Assembly: GCA_900551075.1 (NCBI GenBank)
Contig: URVB01000002.1
Location: 62,001 to 126,000, forward strand
Reading direction: 5' to 3'
Length of the DNA stretch: 64,000 nucleotides
Source: an uncultured Blautia sp.
GTDB taxonomy: Bacteria; Bacillota; Clostridia; Lachnospirales; Lachnospiraceae
Part shown: piece after piece, positions 36,564-44,272 of the stretch
Layout: each line of letters opens with the position of its first letter
How positions within the stretch are numbered: the stretch's first letter is position 1
Position numbers and translations under genes: made by a program
Notes under the pieces: generated by a model
What the model saw: only the letters and a program-made list of their open reading frames with translations
What the model was told of the DNA's origin: nothing
Databases searched by the model: none

Positions 36564-36619
36564 ATTGGTATCATAATATAATACCAATTTGAAAATAAAA
36601 AAATTTTTATTGGTATTAT
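36564..36619. promoter_or_regulatory. Putative operator of the GRE operon: three ATTGGTAT half-sites
   Basis: ATTGGTAT at 36564-36571 and 36609-36616 and the inverted copy ATACCAAT at 36581-36588. The arm ATAATACCAAT (36578-36588) pairs exactly with ATTGGTATTAT (36609-36619). The rightmost copy overlaps the -10 box and the others cover the leader, a good position for repression by the GntR-type protein of the operon. That this protein is the binder is inference. Confidence 0.7.
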
Positions 36620-36646
36620 CATACGATATAGGGCAGGGTTTGTCAA
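36618..36646 (-). promoter_or_regulatory. Sigma-A promoter of the GRE operon
   Basis: Minus-strand TTGACA (36641-36646), 17 bases, TATGAT (36618-36623). A strong promoter, 67 bases upstream of the activase start and overlapped by the ATTGGTAT repeat, as expected for a repressed operon. Confidence 0.85.
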
Positions 36647-36728
36647 TGAAATGGGCAGTGACCGATTACACAAAATATCGCCGGTATTTTTATGAAAAAA
36701 GCTGGAAAGCCGTTCCTGGCAATCGAAA

Positions 36729-36754
36729 CCCCCAGAAGCTTTCGCTTCTGGGGG
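36729..36754 (-). terminator. Terminator after the ribose-type binding-protein gene
   Basis: 11-bp perfect stem CCCCCAGAAGC/GCTTCTGGGGG with loop TTTC. On the minus strand it is followed by TTTCGATT. It separates the transport operon (last gene stop 36801) from the GRE promoter. Confidence 0.75.
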
Positions 36755-36800
36755 TGTTCACTGCGCTCACATGAATTTCCCTGTCAAATTCGCGTTCGTT

Positions 36801-37874
36801 TTAGTCGTACAGGTTCTGTGCGATTTCCGGATCTTCCATATTTTCAGCCGTGAACCACTGGCATCCGGTGTCAACATCTTCAACTTCCTCACCAGCGGCT
36901 GCCTTGCAGGCAAGTTCAACAACAGCTTCACCCATAGCTACAGGAGCCTGAGTAATCGCACCTAAGAATGTTCCGTCAGCTACAGCAGCCTTGATAACAG
37001 CACCGGAGTCAAAGCCAACAGCGATAACCTGGCCTTCTTCCTGGCCAAATTTCTGAAGGTTTTCATTACCGGTTACCATAGCTTCTGCGGAATGCTGATT
37101 GGAGCCGTATACACAGATAATATCATCTTTGTTCAGCAGAGTCTGGCAGTCAATTGCAGACAGCTCAGATGTAACAGAAGAAGGAACCAAGGTTTCAATG
37201 ATAACATTTCCATCGTCTGCAGACTCTACATTAGAATCGTTTACATATTTGTCATTACCTTCCAGTTTTACTGTGTTTCCATCAGCGATTGCCAGCTCGG
37301 CAATCTTGTCAATGAAACCAAGGCCGCGGTTCACAACGGATTCGGAAACTGCATCCTGTCCCAAAACACCGATACGAACGTTACCTTCTGCATTTGCGAT
37401 TCTGTCTTTCAGAACCTCGTATGTCTTCTCTGCTGCAAGAGCACCTGCCGCATAGTTATCTGTAGAAGCGTTTGCAAAGATAGCACCTTCCGGAGCATCC
37501 GGAACACCGGAGTCAAAGCCGATGATCGGGATACCGGCATCCATTGCCTTCTGAATGGACTCCAGGCATGTAGAGGTATCAAGAGCTGCCAGACCGATTG
37601 CACTCGGAGCTGCCTCAATAGCAGTATCAAGCTGTGTCTTCTGCTCTGCATACTGGGATTCGTCAGCCGGTCCTACAAAGTGCATATCTGCGCCGAGCTC
37701 TTCTGCCTTCTGCTCTGCCCCCTTCAATACTGCCTGCCAATACTGATGCTGGAAGCCTTTGGATACGATTTCAATTGTCATTCCTGAGTAATCTGCTGCC
37801 TGTACACTGACAGCCCCTGCCATTGTTCCAACCATTGCTGCGCACAATGCAACGCTTAAAGCCTTTTTGTTCAT
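36801..37874 (-). CDS. Ribose-type ABC substrate-binding protein (secreted, no lipobox)
   Basis: 357 aa, Peripla_BP_4 fold. The signal peptide (MNKKALSVALCAAMVG..., cleavage near VQA-ADYSG) lacks a lipobox cysteine at the cleavage site. The mature part shows IEIVSKGFQHQYWQAVLKGAEQ (partly quoted), IIGFDSGVPDA and VIAVGFDSGAVI, which line the ligand cleft in this family. Last gene of the five-gene transport locus, 169 bases after the permease. The ligand is unknown; proximity to the GRE operon suggests it supplies that pathway. Confidence 0.87.
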   Translation of the reverse strand: MNKKALSVALCAAMVGTMAGAVSVQAADYSGMTIEIVSKGFQHQYWQAVLKGAEQKAEELGADMHFVGPADESQYAEQKTQLDTAIEAAPSAIGLAALDTSTCLESIQKAMDAGIPIIGFDSGVPDAPEGAIFANASTDNYAAGALAAEKTYEVLKDRIANAEGNVRIGVLGQDAVSESVVNRGLGFIDKIAELAIADGNTVKLEGNDKYVNDSNVESADDGNVIIETLVPSSVTSELSAIDCQTLLNKDDIICVYGSNQHSAEAMVTGNENLQKFGQEEGQVIAVGFDSGAVIKAAVADGTFLGAITQAPVAMGEAVVELACKAAAGEEVEDVDTGCQWFTAENMEDPEIAQNLYD

Positions 37875-38043
37875 TCTTATTCCTCCTTGAGATTATATAG
37901 TTTTTATATGTAAACCGTCTCCTCCTCAGGTGACAGTACATACCACAACATACGTTTTTTTGAACTATTTTTACATTTTTTTCATATAATTCTATATTTT
38001 ATATAGTAATTATATCAAATGAAATCTTTTTGTCCAACACTTT

Positions 38044-39048
38044 TTATACAGTCTTTTCATTTTTCAGAACATCAATAAAGATCGCTATAATCAGAACAAT
38101 ACCCGTAATGATCTGCTGCCAGTTTGCCTGCAGTCCGATAAACGGAAGACCGGTTTTCAGCAGTGACATGACAAATACGCCGAGCAGCGTACCGGTGATC
38201 GTTCCTACACCACCCGTCATAGAAGTTCCGCCGATGATCGCGGCAGCAATAGCATCCAGCTCCAGACCTGCGCCTGTACCAGGCGCGATTGCCTGGAAGG
38301 TAGCTGCATATGCAAGACCTGCCAAACCTGCAAAGAAGCCCGAAATCACATATGCAAGGCCCTGGTATTTTACAACATTCACACCAGAAAGGCGGGTGGC
38401 TTCTTTATTACTTCCAATCGCAATAATGTAACGTCCCGGTCTTGTTTTGTTGAGGAAAACAGACATGATCAGAACACATGCCAATACAAGAATAAAACCA
38501 ACCGGTACCATACCGAAGGAAGCTTTTACTTTGAAAATCTGCCGGAACCAGCCCTGGGGTACTGCAGATGCCGGCCAGGTCACACTCATAGCGCCCGTCA
38601 GAAGCGACCCCAGGCCACGTGTGATCATCATCGTACCGAGTGTTGCAATGAACGGCGGCAGATCCATTACCGCGACAAGCACTGCATTCAGCAAACCTAT
38701 GGCCACACCTAAAAGAATAGTTGCGATAATACCTACACCAACCGGCATTCCCATTTTGGTAATCAAATGGCCGCCGAACAGAGCATAGCAGACCATTCCG
38801 CATCCGACAGAAAGATCATTTCCGCCTGTGATCAGACAGAATGTAACACCGATCGCCATAAAGCTGATATAATAGGAGTAATCCAAAATACTGACCAGCG
38901 TTGGATACTGTCTGAAAGCAGGACTCTTCATGCAGAAAAATGCTGCCAGCAAAACAATTACGATTACAACTACAACCTTTTGGACACCAATTGCTCTTAC
39001 AATAGGATTATTGGTAAAAGCATTACCCTTTTTCTCTTTATTTGCCAT
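38044..39048 (-). CDS. Ribose-type ABC permease (copy 1)
   Basis: 334 aa, BPD_transp_2 family. GVTFCLITGGNDLSVGCGMV in the third helix, the coupling loop TRPGRYIIAIGSNKEATRLSGV and GGTSMTGGVGTITGT. Its coupling loop closely resembles that of the permease at 40594 (NTKAGRYILCLGSNKEAVRLSGV), and the two may form a heterodimer or belong to two duplicated transporters. ATG 39048 with GGAGGAGG upstream, 15 bases after the ATPase gene. Confidence 0.88.
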   Translation of the reverse strand: MANKEKKGNAFTNNPIVRAIGVQKVVVVIVIVLLAAFFCMKSPAFRQYPTLVSILDYSYYISFMAIGVTFCLITGGNDLSVGCGMVCYALFGGHLITKMGMPVGVGIIATILLGVAIGLLNAVLVAVMDLPPFIATLGTMMITRGLGSLLTGAMSVTWPASAVPQGWFRQIFKVKASFGMVPVGFILVLACVLIMSVFLNKTRPGRYIIAIGSNKEATRLSGVNVVKYQGLAYVISGFFAGLAGLAYAATFQAIAPGTGAGLELDAIAAAIIGGTSMTGGVGTITGTLLGVFVMSLLKTGLPFIGLQANWQQIITGIVLIIAIFIDVLKNEKTV

Positions 39049-39063
39049 CTTTCTCTCCTCCTC

Positions 39064-40557
39064 CTAATTTCTAAGGGTTGCCGCATGCATAATGTTCTCC
39101 TGGGTGGCTTCGGAAATATCAATCTCTCCCGTCTTCTTACCCTCACACATGACTACAATGCGGTCACTCATTCTTAAAATTTCTGTCATCTCAGAGGAAA
39201 TCATGATGATTGACTTTCCTTCTGCTACCAATTCATTCATTAGATGATAAATCTCACTTTTCGCTCCTACGTCGATTCCTCTCGTAGGCTCATCGAAGAT
39301 CAGAATATCACAGTTCCGGATCAGCCACTTTGCAATGACCACCTTCTGCTGATTTCCGCCGGAGAGATTCACTACCAGCTGGTCTACACCCGGAGTCTTT
39401 GTTTTCAGAGATTCCACGTATTCCCGGGCTACCTTTGCCTCTTTCTTCTTATTGATAAAAATCCCGCTCATGAAGCTGTCGAGCGTTGCCATCGTGGAAT
39501 TCTCCGCCACGCTCTTCCCTACCACGATTCCGTATCTCTTACGGTCTTCGGAGAGATAGCCGATTCCGTATTTTACCGCATCCATCGGATTCCTGATCTC
39601 TACCTTTTTTCCGTTTACGTAAATATCTCCGCTTTCCTTCGGGTCTGCCCCGAACAGCGCCCTTGCCGTCTCTGTACGCCCTGCTCCCATCAAGCCCGAG
39701 AAGCCGAGGATTTCTCCTTTATGTAACTCGAAGCTCACATCCCGTACCATCTTTCCTGCCTTAAGATGCTCTACCTTCAACACCACCAGTGCTCCAGGAG
39801 GTACCGTACTCTCTGTTTTCGGATCCTCATAGATGACACGCCCTACCATCATGTTGATAATGTCATCCTTCGTACAGTCCTTCGTGATCAGCGTGCCTAC
39901 ATAACCGCCGTCCCTCATGACCGTCACACGGTCTGTAATGACCTTAATTTCATCCATACGGTGGGAAATATATACAATTCCCAACTGTTTCTCTCTCAGA
40001 TCACGAATGATCTTAAACAGTTCCTCAATCTCCGCCTCAGTCAGTGCTGCAGACGGCTCATCAAAGATGATGACCTTCGCTTCATGCGAAATAGCCTTTG
40101 CAATCTCACACATTTGCTGCTTTCCTACAGTCAGATTCCCCATCTTCTCTGTCGGATCAATGTCTATGTTCAACTGTCTGAACAATTTTCTGGCTTCCTC
40201 GTTCATCCTGGCATCATTGATCAGCCTGCCGCTCATCATCTCTCTGCCGATAAAGATATTCTGCGCCACAGTTAAGTGGTTCATCATGTTCAGCTCCTGA
40301 TGCACGATAACGATTCCTGCCGCCTGGGCCTCTCTTGGATTGGTGAATTCCACCTCTTTGCCTTCATAAGTAATCGTTCCGGAATCTTTGGAGTAAATAC
40401 CTGTCAGAACCTTCATCAATGTGGATTTTCCGGCACCATTCTCGCCCATCAACGCATGGACTTCGCCTTTTCTTATCTCCAGATTTACATGGTCAAGCGC
40501 ATGTACACCCGGGAAAGACTTGTCTATACCACTCATAGTTAAAATGACTTCACCCAT
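39064..40557 (-). CDS. Ribose-type ABC ATP-binding protein (copy 1, two NBDs)
   Basis: 497 aa. First domain: Walker A GENGAGKST (about 39-47), signature LTVGKQQMCEIAKAI, Walker B VIIFDEPSAALT. Second: degenerate Walker A GLMGAGRTE, signature LSGGNQQKV, ILIFDEPTRGIDVG. Nearly identical to the ATPase at 41598: the two differ at a dozen or so positions in the first 220 residues and are identical from VITDRVTVMRDGG to the end. Lies between the two permease genes; the start is ATG 40557. Confidence 0.92.
   Translation of the reverse strand: MGEVILTMSGIDKSFPGVHALDHVNLEIRKGEVHALMGENGAGKSTLMKVLTGIYSKDSGTITYEGKEVEFTNPREAQAAGIVIVHQELNMMNHLTVAQNIFIGREMMSGRLINDARMNEEARKLFRQLNIDIDPTEKMGNLTVGKQQMCEIAKAISHEAKVIIFDEPSAALTEAEIEELFKIIRDLREKQLGIVYISHRMDEIKVITDRVTVMRDGGYVGTLITKDCTKDDIINMMVGRVIYEDPKTESTVPPGALVVLKVEHLKAGKMVRDVSFELHKGEILGFSGLMGAGRTETARALFGADPKESGDIYVNGKKVEIRNPMDAVKYGIGYLSEDRKRYGIVVGKSVAENSTMATLDSFMSGIFINKKKEAKVAREYVESLKTKTPGVDQLVVNLSGGNQQKVVIAKWLIRNCDILIFDEPTRGIDVGAKSEIYHLMNELVAEGKSIIMISSEMTEILRMSDRIVVMCEGKKTGEIDISEATQENIMHAATLRN
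39146..39936. repeat. 791-bp tract identical to 41680-42470 (copy 1)
   Basis: By direct reading, every base of this stretch equals the stretch 2534 bases downstream, while the flanks differ: five or more changes in the 80 bases before it and a change about every 5-10 bases after it. The whole genes align without gaps at a constant offset of 2534. This suggests recent gene conversion within an older duplication. Confidence 0.9.
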
Positions 40558-40593
40558 GTCTTCACCTATACATCCTTTCTTAATTCCATGTAA

Positions 40594-41583
40594 TCAGTTC
40601 TTTCTCTTTCTGCTTCGGATGTCTGCATAAACAGCCAATAAAACGATGATACCGGTAATCACATACTGATAATCCTTCTGGAATCCCATTGCAAGAATAC
40701 CTGCCTGCAGGAAAGAAATAATAAAGGTACCAATGATACTTCCGCCGATTGATGCAATCCCTCCTGACATGGATGTTCCACCCATTACACAGCTTGCAAT
40801 CGCCTCATTGTTAAAGGTATCTCCAAGCCCGGGGCTGACTGTCGTATACACACCTACATAGAAAATTGCCGCAATACCTGCCAGCGTGCCGCAAAGAACA
40901 TATGCAAGCATTTCCCATTTCTTCACATTGACACCGGAAAGACGCACTGCCTCTTTATTGCTGCCAAGGCAGAGAATATAACGTCCCGCCTTCGTATTAT
41001 TCAAAATCATGGCGCATATCACTGCGGTAATGAGCAGCAGCACCAGTCCCATAGGAATATCCGTTCCTCCCACCGATATCTTAATCAGATTGCGGAACCA
41101 ACCCGTGCCGCTTTCGTCCGCAAGCTGCGGCCAACTGACAGACTGCGTCTGTGTGAATACGGAACCCGCGCCTTTTGCGATCATCATCAATGCCATGGAG
41201 GAAATAAATGACGGAAGCTTCAGATACGCTACCAGATACCCGTTTGCAATGCCAAAAACGCATCCGACAAGAATGCATACCAAAAGCGCAACAATTGTCG
41301 GAACGCCGTCCTTTGTCAGAAGACGGCCGCCAATCAGCGCCGCACAGAACATAACAGGCCCAATTGAAAAATCAATCCCACCCGTACCAATTACAAAGGT
41401 TACGCCCAGTGCCAAAAATCCCAGGAAATACGCATAATTCAAAGCTGTTGTAATGGTACCGAAGCCGAGCATTCTGCCACTTCCAACAGAAAAAACAATA
41501 TACATCAGAATCAGCACTCCCACAAGCACAATTCGGTTAAATCCAACTTTTTTAACGAATGGATTGTTCTTAAAATTTTCCAT
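40594..41583 (-). CDS. Ribose-type ABC permease (copy 2)
   Basis: 329 aa, BPD_transp_2 family with ALGVTFVIGTGGIDFSIGPV, coupling loop AGRYILCLGSNKEAVRLSGV and GGTSMSGGIASIGGS. More diverged from the permease at 38044 than the two ATPases are from each other. ATG 41583 with AGGAGG at 7 bases. It lies 14 bases after ATPase copy 2 and 36 bases before ATPase copy 1 in one operon. Confidence 0.88.
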   Translation of the reverse strand: MENFKNNPFVKKVGFNRIVLVGVLILMYIVFSVGSGRMLGFGTITTALNYAYFLGFLALGVTFVIGTGGIDFSIGPVMFCAALIGGRLLTKDGVPTIVALLVCILVGCVFGIANGYLVAYLKLPSFISSMALMMIAKGAGSVFTQTQSVSWPQLADESGTGWFRNLIKISVGGTDIPMGLVLLLITAVICAMILNNTKAGRYILCLGSNKEAVRLSGVNVKKWEMLAYVLCGTLAGIAAIFYVGVYTTVSPGLGDTFNNEAIASCVMGGTSMSGGIASIGGSIIGTFIISFLQAGILAMGFQKDYQYVITGIIVLLAVYADIRSRKRKN

Positions 41584-41597
41584 TTCCGTTCCTCCTA

Positions 41598-43091
41598 CTA
41601 ATTTCTAAGGGTTGCCGCATGCATGATGTTCTCCTGGGTCGCTTCGGAAATATCTATTTCTCCGGTCTTCTTTCCCTCGCACATGACTACAATGCGGTCA
41701 CTCATTCTTAAAATTTCTGTCATCTCAGAGGAAATCATGATGATTGACTTTCCTTCTGCTACCAATTCATTCATTAGATGATAAATCTCACTTTTCGCTC
41801 CTACGTCGATTCCTCTCGTAGGCTCATCGAAGATCAGAATATCACAGTTCCGGATCAGCCACTTTGCAATGACCACCTTCTGCTGATTTCCGCCGGAGAG
41901 ATTCACTACCAGCTGGTCTACACCCGGAGTCTTTGTTTTCAGAGATTCCACGTATTCCCGGGCTACCTTTGCCTCTTTCTTCTTATTGATAAAAATCCCG
42001 CTCATGAAGCTGTCGAGCGTTGCCATCGTGGAATTCTCCGCCACGCTCTTCCCTACCACGATTCCGTATCTCTTACGGTCTTCGGAGAGATAGCCGATTC
42101 CGTATTTTACCGCATCCATCGGATTCCTGATCTCTACCTTTTTTCCGTTTACGTAAATATCTCCGCTTTCCTTCGGGTCTGCCCCGAACAGCGCCCTTGC
42201 CGTCTCTGTACGCCCTGCTCCCATCAAGCCCGAGAAGCCGAGGATTTCTCCTTTATGTAACTCGAAGCTCACATCCCGTACCATCTTTCCTGCCTTAAGA
42301 TGCTCTACCTTCAACACCACCAGTGCTCCAGGAGGTACCGTACTCTCTGTTTTCGGATCCTCATAGATGACACGCCCTACCATCATGTTGATAATGTCAT
42401 CCTTCGTACAGTCCTTCGTGATCAGCGTGCCTACATAACCGCCGTCCCTCATGACCGTCACACGGTCTGTGATGACCTTGATCTCATCCATACGATGGGA
42501 AATATATACGATTCCCAGTTGCCTGTCCCGCAGATCCCGAATAATCTTAAACAACTCCTCAATCTCTGCCTCAGTCAGAGCTGCAGACGGCTCGTCAAAA
42601 ATGATAACCTTTGCCTCATGGGAGATCGCTTTTGCGATTTCACACATCTGCTGCTTTCCTACGGTCAGATTTCCCATTTTCTCATTCGGGTCAATGTCAA
42701 TATTTAACTGTTGAAACAGCTTCCTTGCTTCCTCATTCATCTTCGCATCATTGATCAGCCTGCCGCTCATCACTTCACGGCCAATGAAGATATTCTGTGC
42801 TACAGTCAAATGGTTCATCATGTTCAGCTCCTGATGAACAATGACAATTCCTGCTGCCTGGGCTTCTCTCGGATTGGCAAACTCCACGTCTTTGCCTTCA
42901 TAGGTAATCGTTCCGGAATCTTTGGAATAAATACCTGTCAGAACCTTCATCAGTGTGGATTTGCCTGCACCGTTCTCACCCATCAGCGCATGGACTTCTC
43001 CCCTGCGGATTTCCAGATCCACATGGTCAAGCGCATGGACACCCGGAAAGGATTTATCGATTCCTTTCATGGTTAAGATTACTTCTCCCAC
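41598..43091 (-). CDS. Ribose-type ABC ATP-binding protein (copy 2, two NBDs)
   Basis: 497 aa from a GTG start at 43091 (reads like MGEVILTMKG), with GGAGG 7 bases upstream, which matches the start of copy 1; an ATG 24 bases upstream lies before the ribosome site. Same Walker, signature and H-loop motifs as copy 1. First gene of the transport operon, downstream of a promoter with a weak -35 box, so it is probably activated by the YesN-type regulator encoded upstream. Confidence 0.92.
   Translation of the reverse strand: MGEVILTMKGIDKSFPGVHALDHVDLEIRRGEVHALMGENGAGKSTLMKVLTGIYSKDSGTITYEGKDVEFANPREAQAAGIVIVHQELNMMNHLTVAQNIFIGREVMSGRLINDAKMNEEARKLFQQLNIDIDPNEKMGNLTVGKQQMCEIAKAISHEAKVIIFDEPSAALTEAEIEELFKIIRDLRDRQLGIVYISHRMDEIKVITDRVTVMRDGGYVGTLITKDCTKDDIINMMVGRVIYEDPKTESTVPPGALVVLKVEHLKAGKMVRDVSFELHKGEILGFSGLMGAGRTETARALFGADPKESGDIYVNGKKVEIRNPMDAVKYGIGYLSEDRKRYGIVVGKSVAENSTMATLDSFMSGIFINKKKEAKVAREYVESLKTKTPGVDQLVVNLSGGNQQKVVIAKWLIRNCDILIFDEPTRGIDVGAKSEIYHLMNELVAEGKSIIMISSEMTEILRMSDRIVVMCEGKKTGEIDISEATQENIMHAATLRN
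41680..42470. repeat. 791-bp tract identical to 39146-39936 (copy 2)
   Basis: Second copy of the identical tract inside the duplicated ATPase genes; see the entry at 39146. Same orientation, constant offset of 2534 bases. Confidence 0.9.
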
Positions 43092-43161
43092 TCTTCTCCC
43101 TCCATTCCTTTCCATAATAATTACTGGCTGAAAACACTTCCTTCAACCTTTAACTGTGAAT

Positions 43162-43190
43162 ATTATATGTCTAATCTATGAAAATTTTAA
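43162..43190 (-). promoter_or_regulatory. Likely promoter of the ABC transport operon
   Basis: Minus-strand TATAAT (43162-43167) with a poor -35 box TTAAAA (43185-43190) at 17 bases. A perfect -10 with a weak -35 is typical of activator-dependent promoters, here plausibly the YesN-like regulator at 46052. Confidence 0.6.
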
Positions 43191-43200
43191 TGGAATATCT

Positions 43201-43244
43201 TATAAAAAAAGGTTAAAAATTTACGATACCGTAAATTTTTAACC
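43201..43244 (-). terminator. Terminator between the sensor operon and the transport operon
   Basis: Perfect 15-bp stem GGTTAAAAATTTACG/CGTAAATTTTTAACC (43211-43244) with loop ATAC. On the minus strand it is followed by seven T (43204-43210). It lies 20 bases past the stop of the tethered binding protein. Confidence 0.88.
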
Positions 43245-43264
43245 CTCTTTTCGAAGAGCTTCCT

Positions 43265-44272
43265 TTATGATTCTCCTTCTCCTGACTGACGAATATTATT
43301 AAACGGAAACAAAAGCTTTTCGTTCTCACTGGTGTACATATTTTCAGGAGTCACCAGCTCCGAACCGGAATCAATATTCTTTTCCACCTCTTCCCCGCGG
43401 AGCATACGTACTGTTTCACGTACCCCCATATACCCCATTTTAAAAGCCTTCTGCACCACAAAGCCCTGGAAAATCCCCTGTTCCATAAGCTCCACTGCCT
43501 CCTGAGAGCTGTCGACCCCTACAACCCTGATCCGATCCTGGGCATTCGCTTCCTTAACTGCACGGGCGGCTCCAACAGATGAGTATTCATTCATCCCTGC
43601 TATCATCTCTAAATCCGGATATTTTTCCATTAGCTCCATAGTAAGCTCATAAGCTTTTTCGAATATGGAATCACAGAATACCACATCTACAATACTTTTT
43701 TCCTTCTCTCCCAGACCCTCCCGGAATCCCTGCTCACGTTCCACAGCCGTGGAAACCCCCTGTACATGTCCTACCACTGCGATCCTGGCCTCATCGCTCA
43801 GCAGTTCTCCTGCATATTCTCCCAATTTTTTACCAACTGCCAGATTATCCGTAGCTACGGTCAGATTCTGAACATTCTCCTCTGTATAGGAATCAATAAA
43901 GGTAATCGGGATTCCCTCCTCCTTTGCCTGTTCCAGAAGCTTTGTAGAGGCAGTAAAGCTGGATGGAGAAATCAGCAGGGCATCCGGCTTCTGGCGGATC
44001 ACCTCTGCCAAAATCTCGTTTTGACGCTCCACATCCTGCTCACGCTCGGGAGCCACCACCTCTAAGGACACATTATACTCCTTTGCGGCCATTGTGGCGC
44101 CTGAGATCAGGGATGTCCAGAAATCATTCGTCCCATCCACTACCTTCGGAATATAAACCAATGTCCATTTTCTGCTCTCTCTTCTCTGCTTCCATAAATA
44201 CCCTCCCAAAAACAGTGCTGCCGCCAAACAAACCGTCCCCAGGAGTACAATCCATCTTTTATAACTTTTCAT
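43265..44272 (-). CDS. Membrane-tethered sugar-binding protein, probable sensor subunit (XylFII-like)
   Basis: 335 aa. An uncleaved-looking N-terminal helix (RWIVLLGTVCLAAALFLGGYLW) followed by basic residues suggests membrane anchoring rather than secretion. The remainder is a Peripla_BP_4 fold (PKVVDGTNDFWTSLISGA, PDALLISPSSF, VVGVDSSQEAVELM). Its start overlaps the histidine kinase end by 14 bases. In Clostridium beijerinckii a similar tethered protein, XylFII, binds xylose and signals through LytS/YesN; this gene has the same neighbours. The ligand here is unknown, probably that of the adjacent transporter. Confidence 0.85.
   Translation of the reverse strand: MKSYKRWIVLLGTVCLAAALFLGGYLWKQRRESRKWTLVYIPKVVDGTNDFWTSLISGATMAAKEYNVSLEVVAPEREQDVERQNEILAEVIRQKPDALLISPSSFTASTKLLEQAKEEGIPITFIDSYTEENVQNLTVATDNLAVGKKLGEYAGELLSDEARIAVVGHVQGVSTAVEREQGFREGLGEKEKSIVDVVFCDSIFEKAYELTMELMEKYPDLEMIAGMNEYSSVGAARAVKEANAQDRIRVVGVDSSQEAVELMEQGIFQGFVVQKAFKMGYMGVRETVRMLRGEEVEKNIDSGSELVTPENMYTSENEKLLFPFNNIRQSGEGES

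Noticed and set aside
36552..36587. N-terminal extension of the GRE activase
   Set aside because: It would translate the operator and leader; the AAGGAG site and the family start fit ATG 36551.
39244..39726. Identical 160-aa plus-strand frames at 39244 and 41778
   Set aside because: They are antisense shadows of the identical ATPase tract, not genes.
39064..43091. Tandem ATPase genes as an assembly duplication
   Set aside because: The N-terminal halves and the permeases between them differ, so both copies are real unless reads say otherwise.
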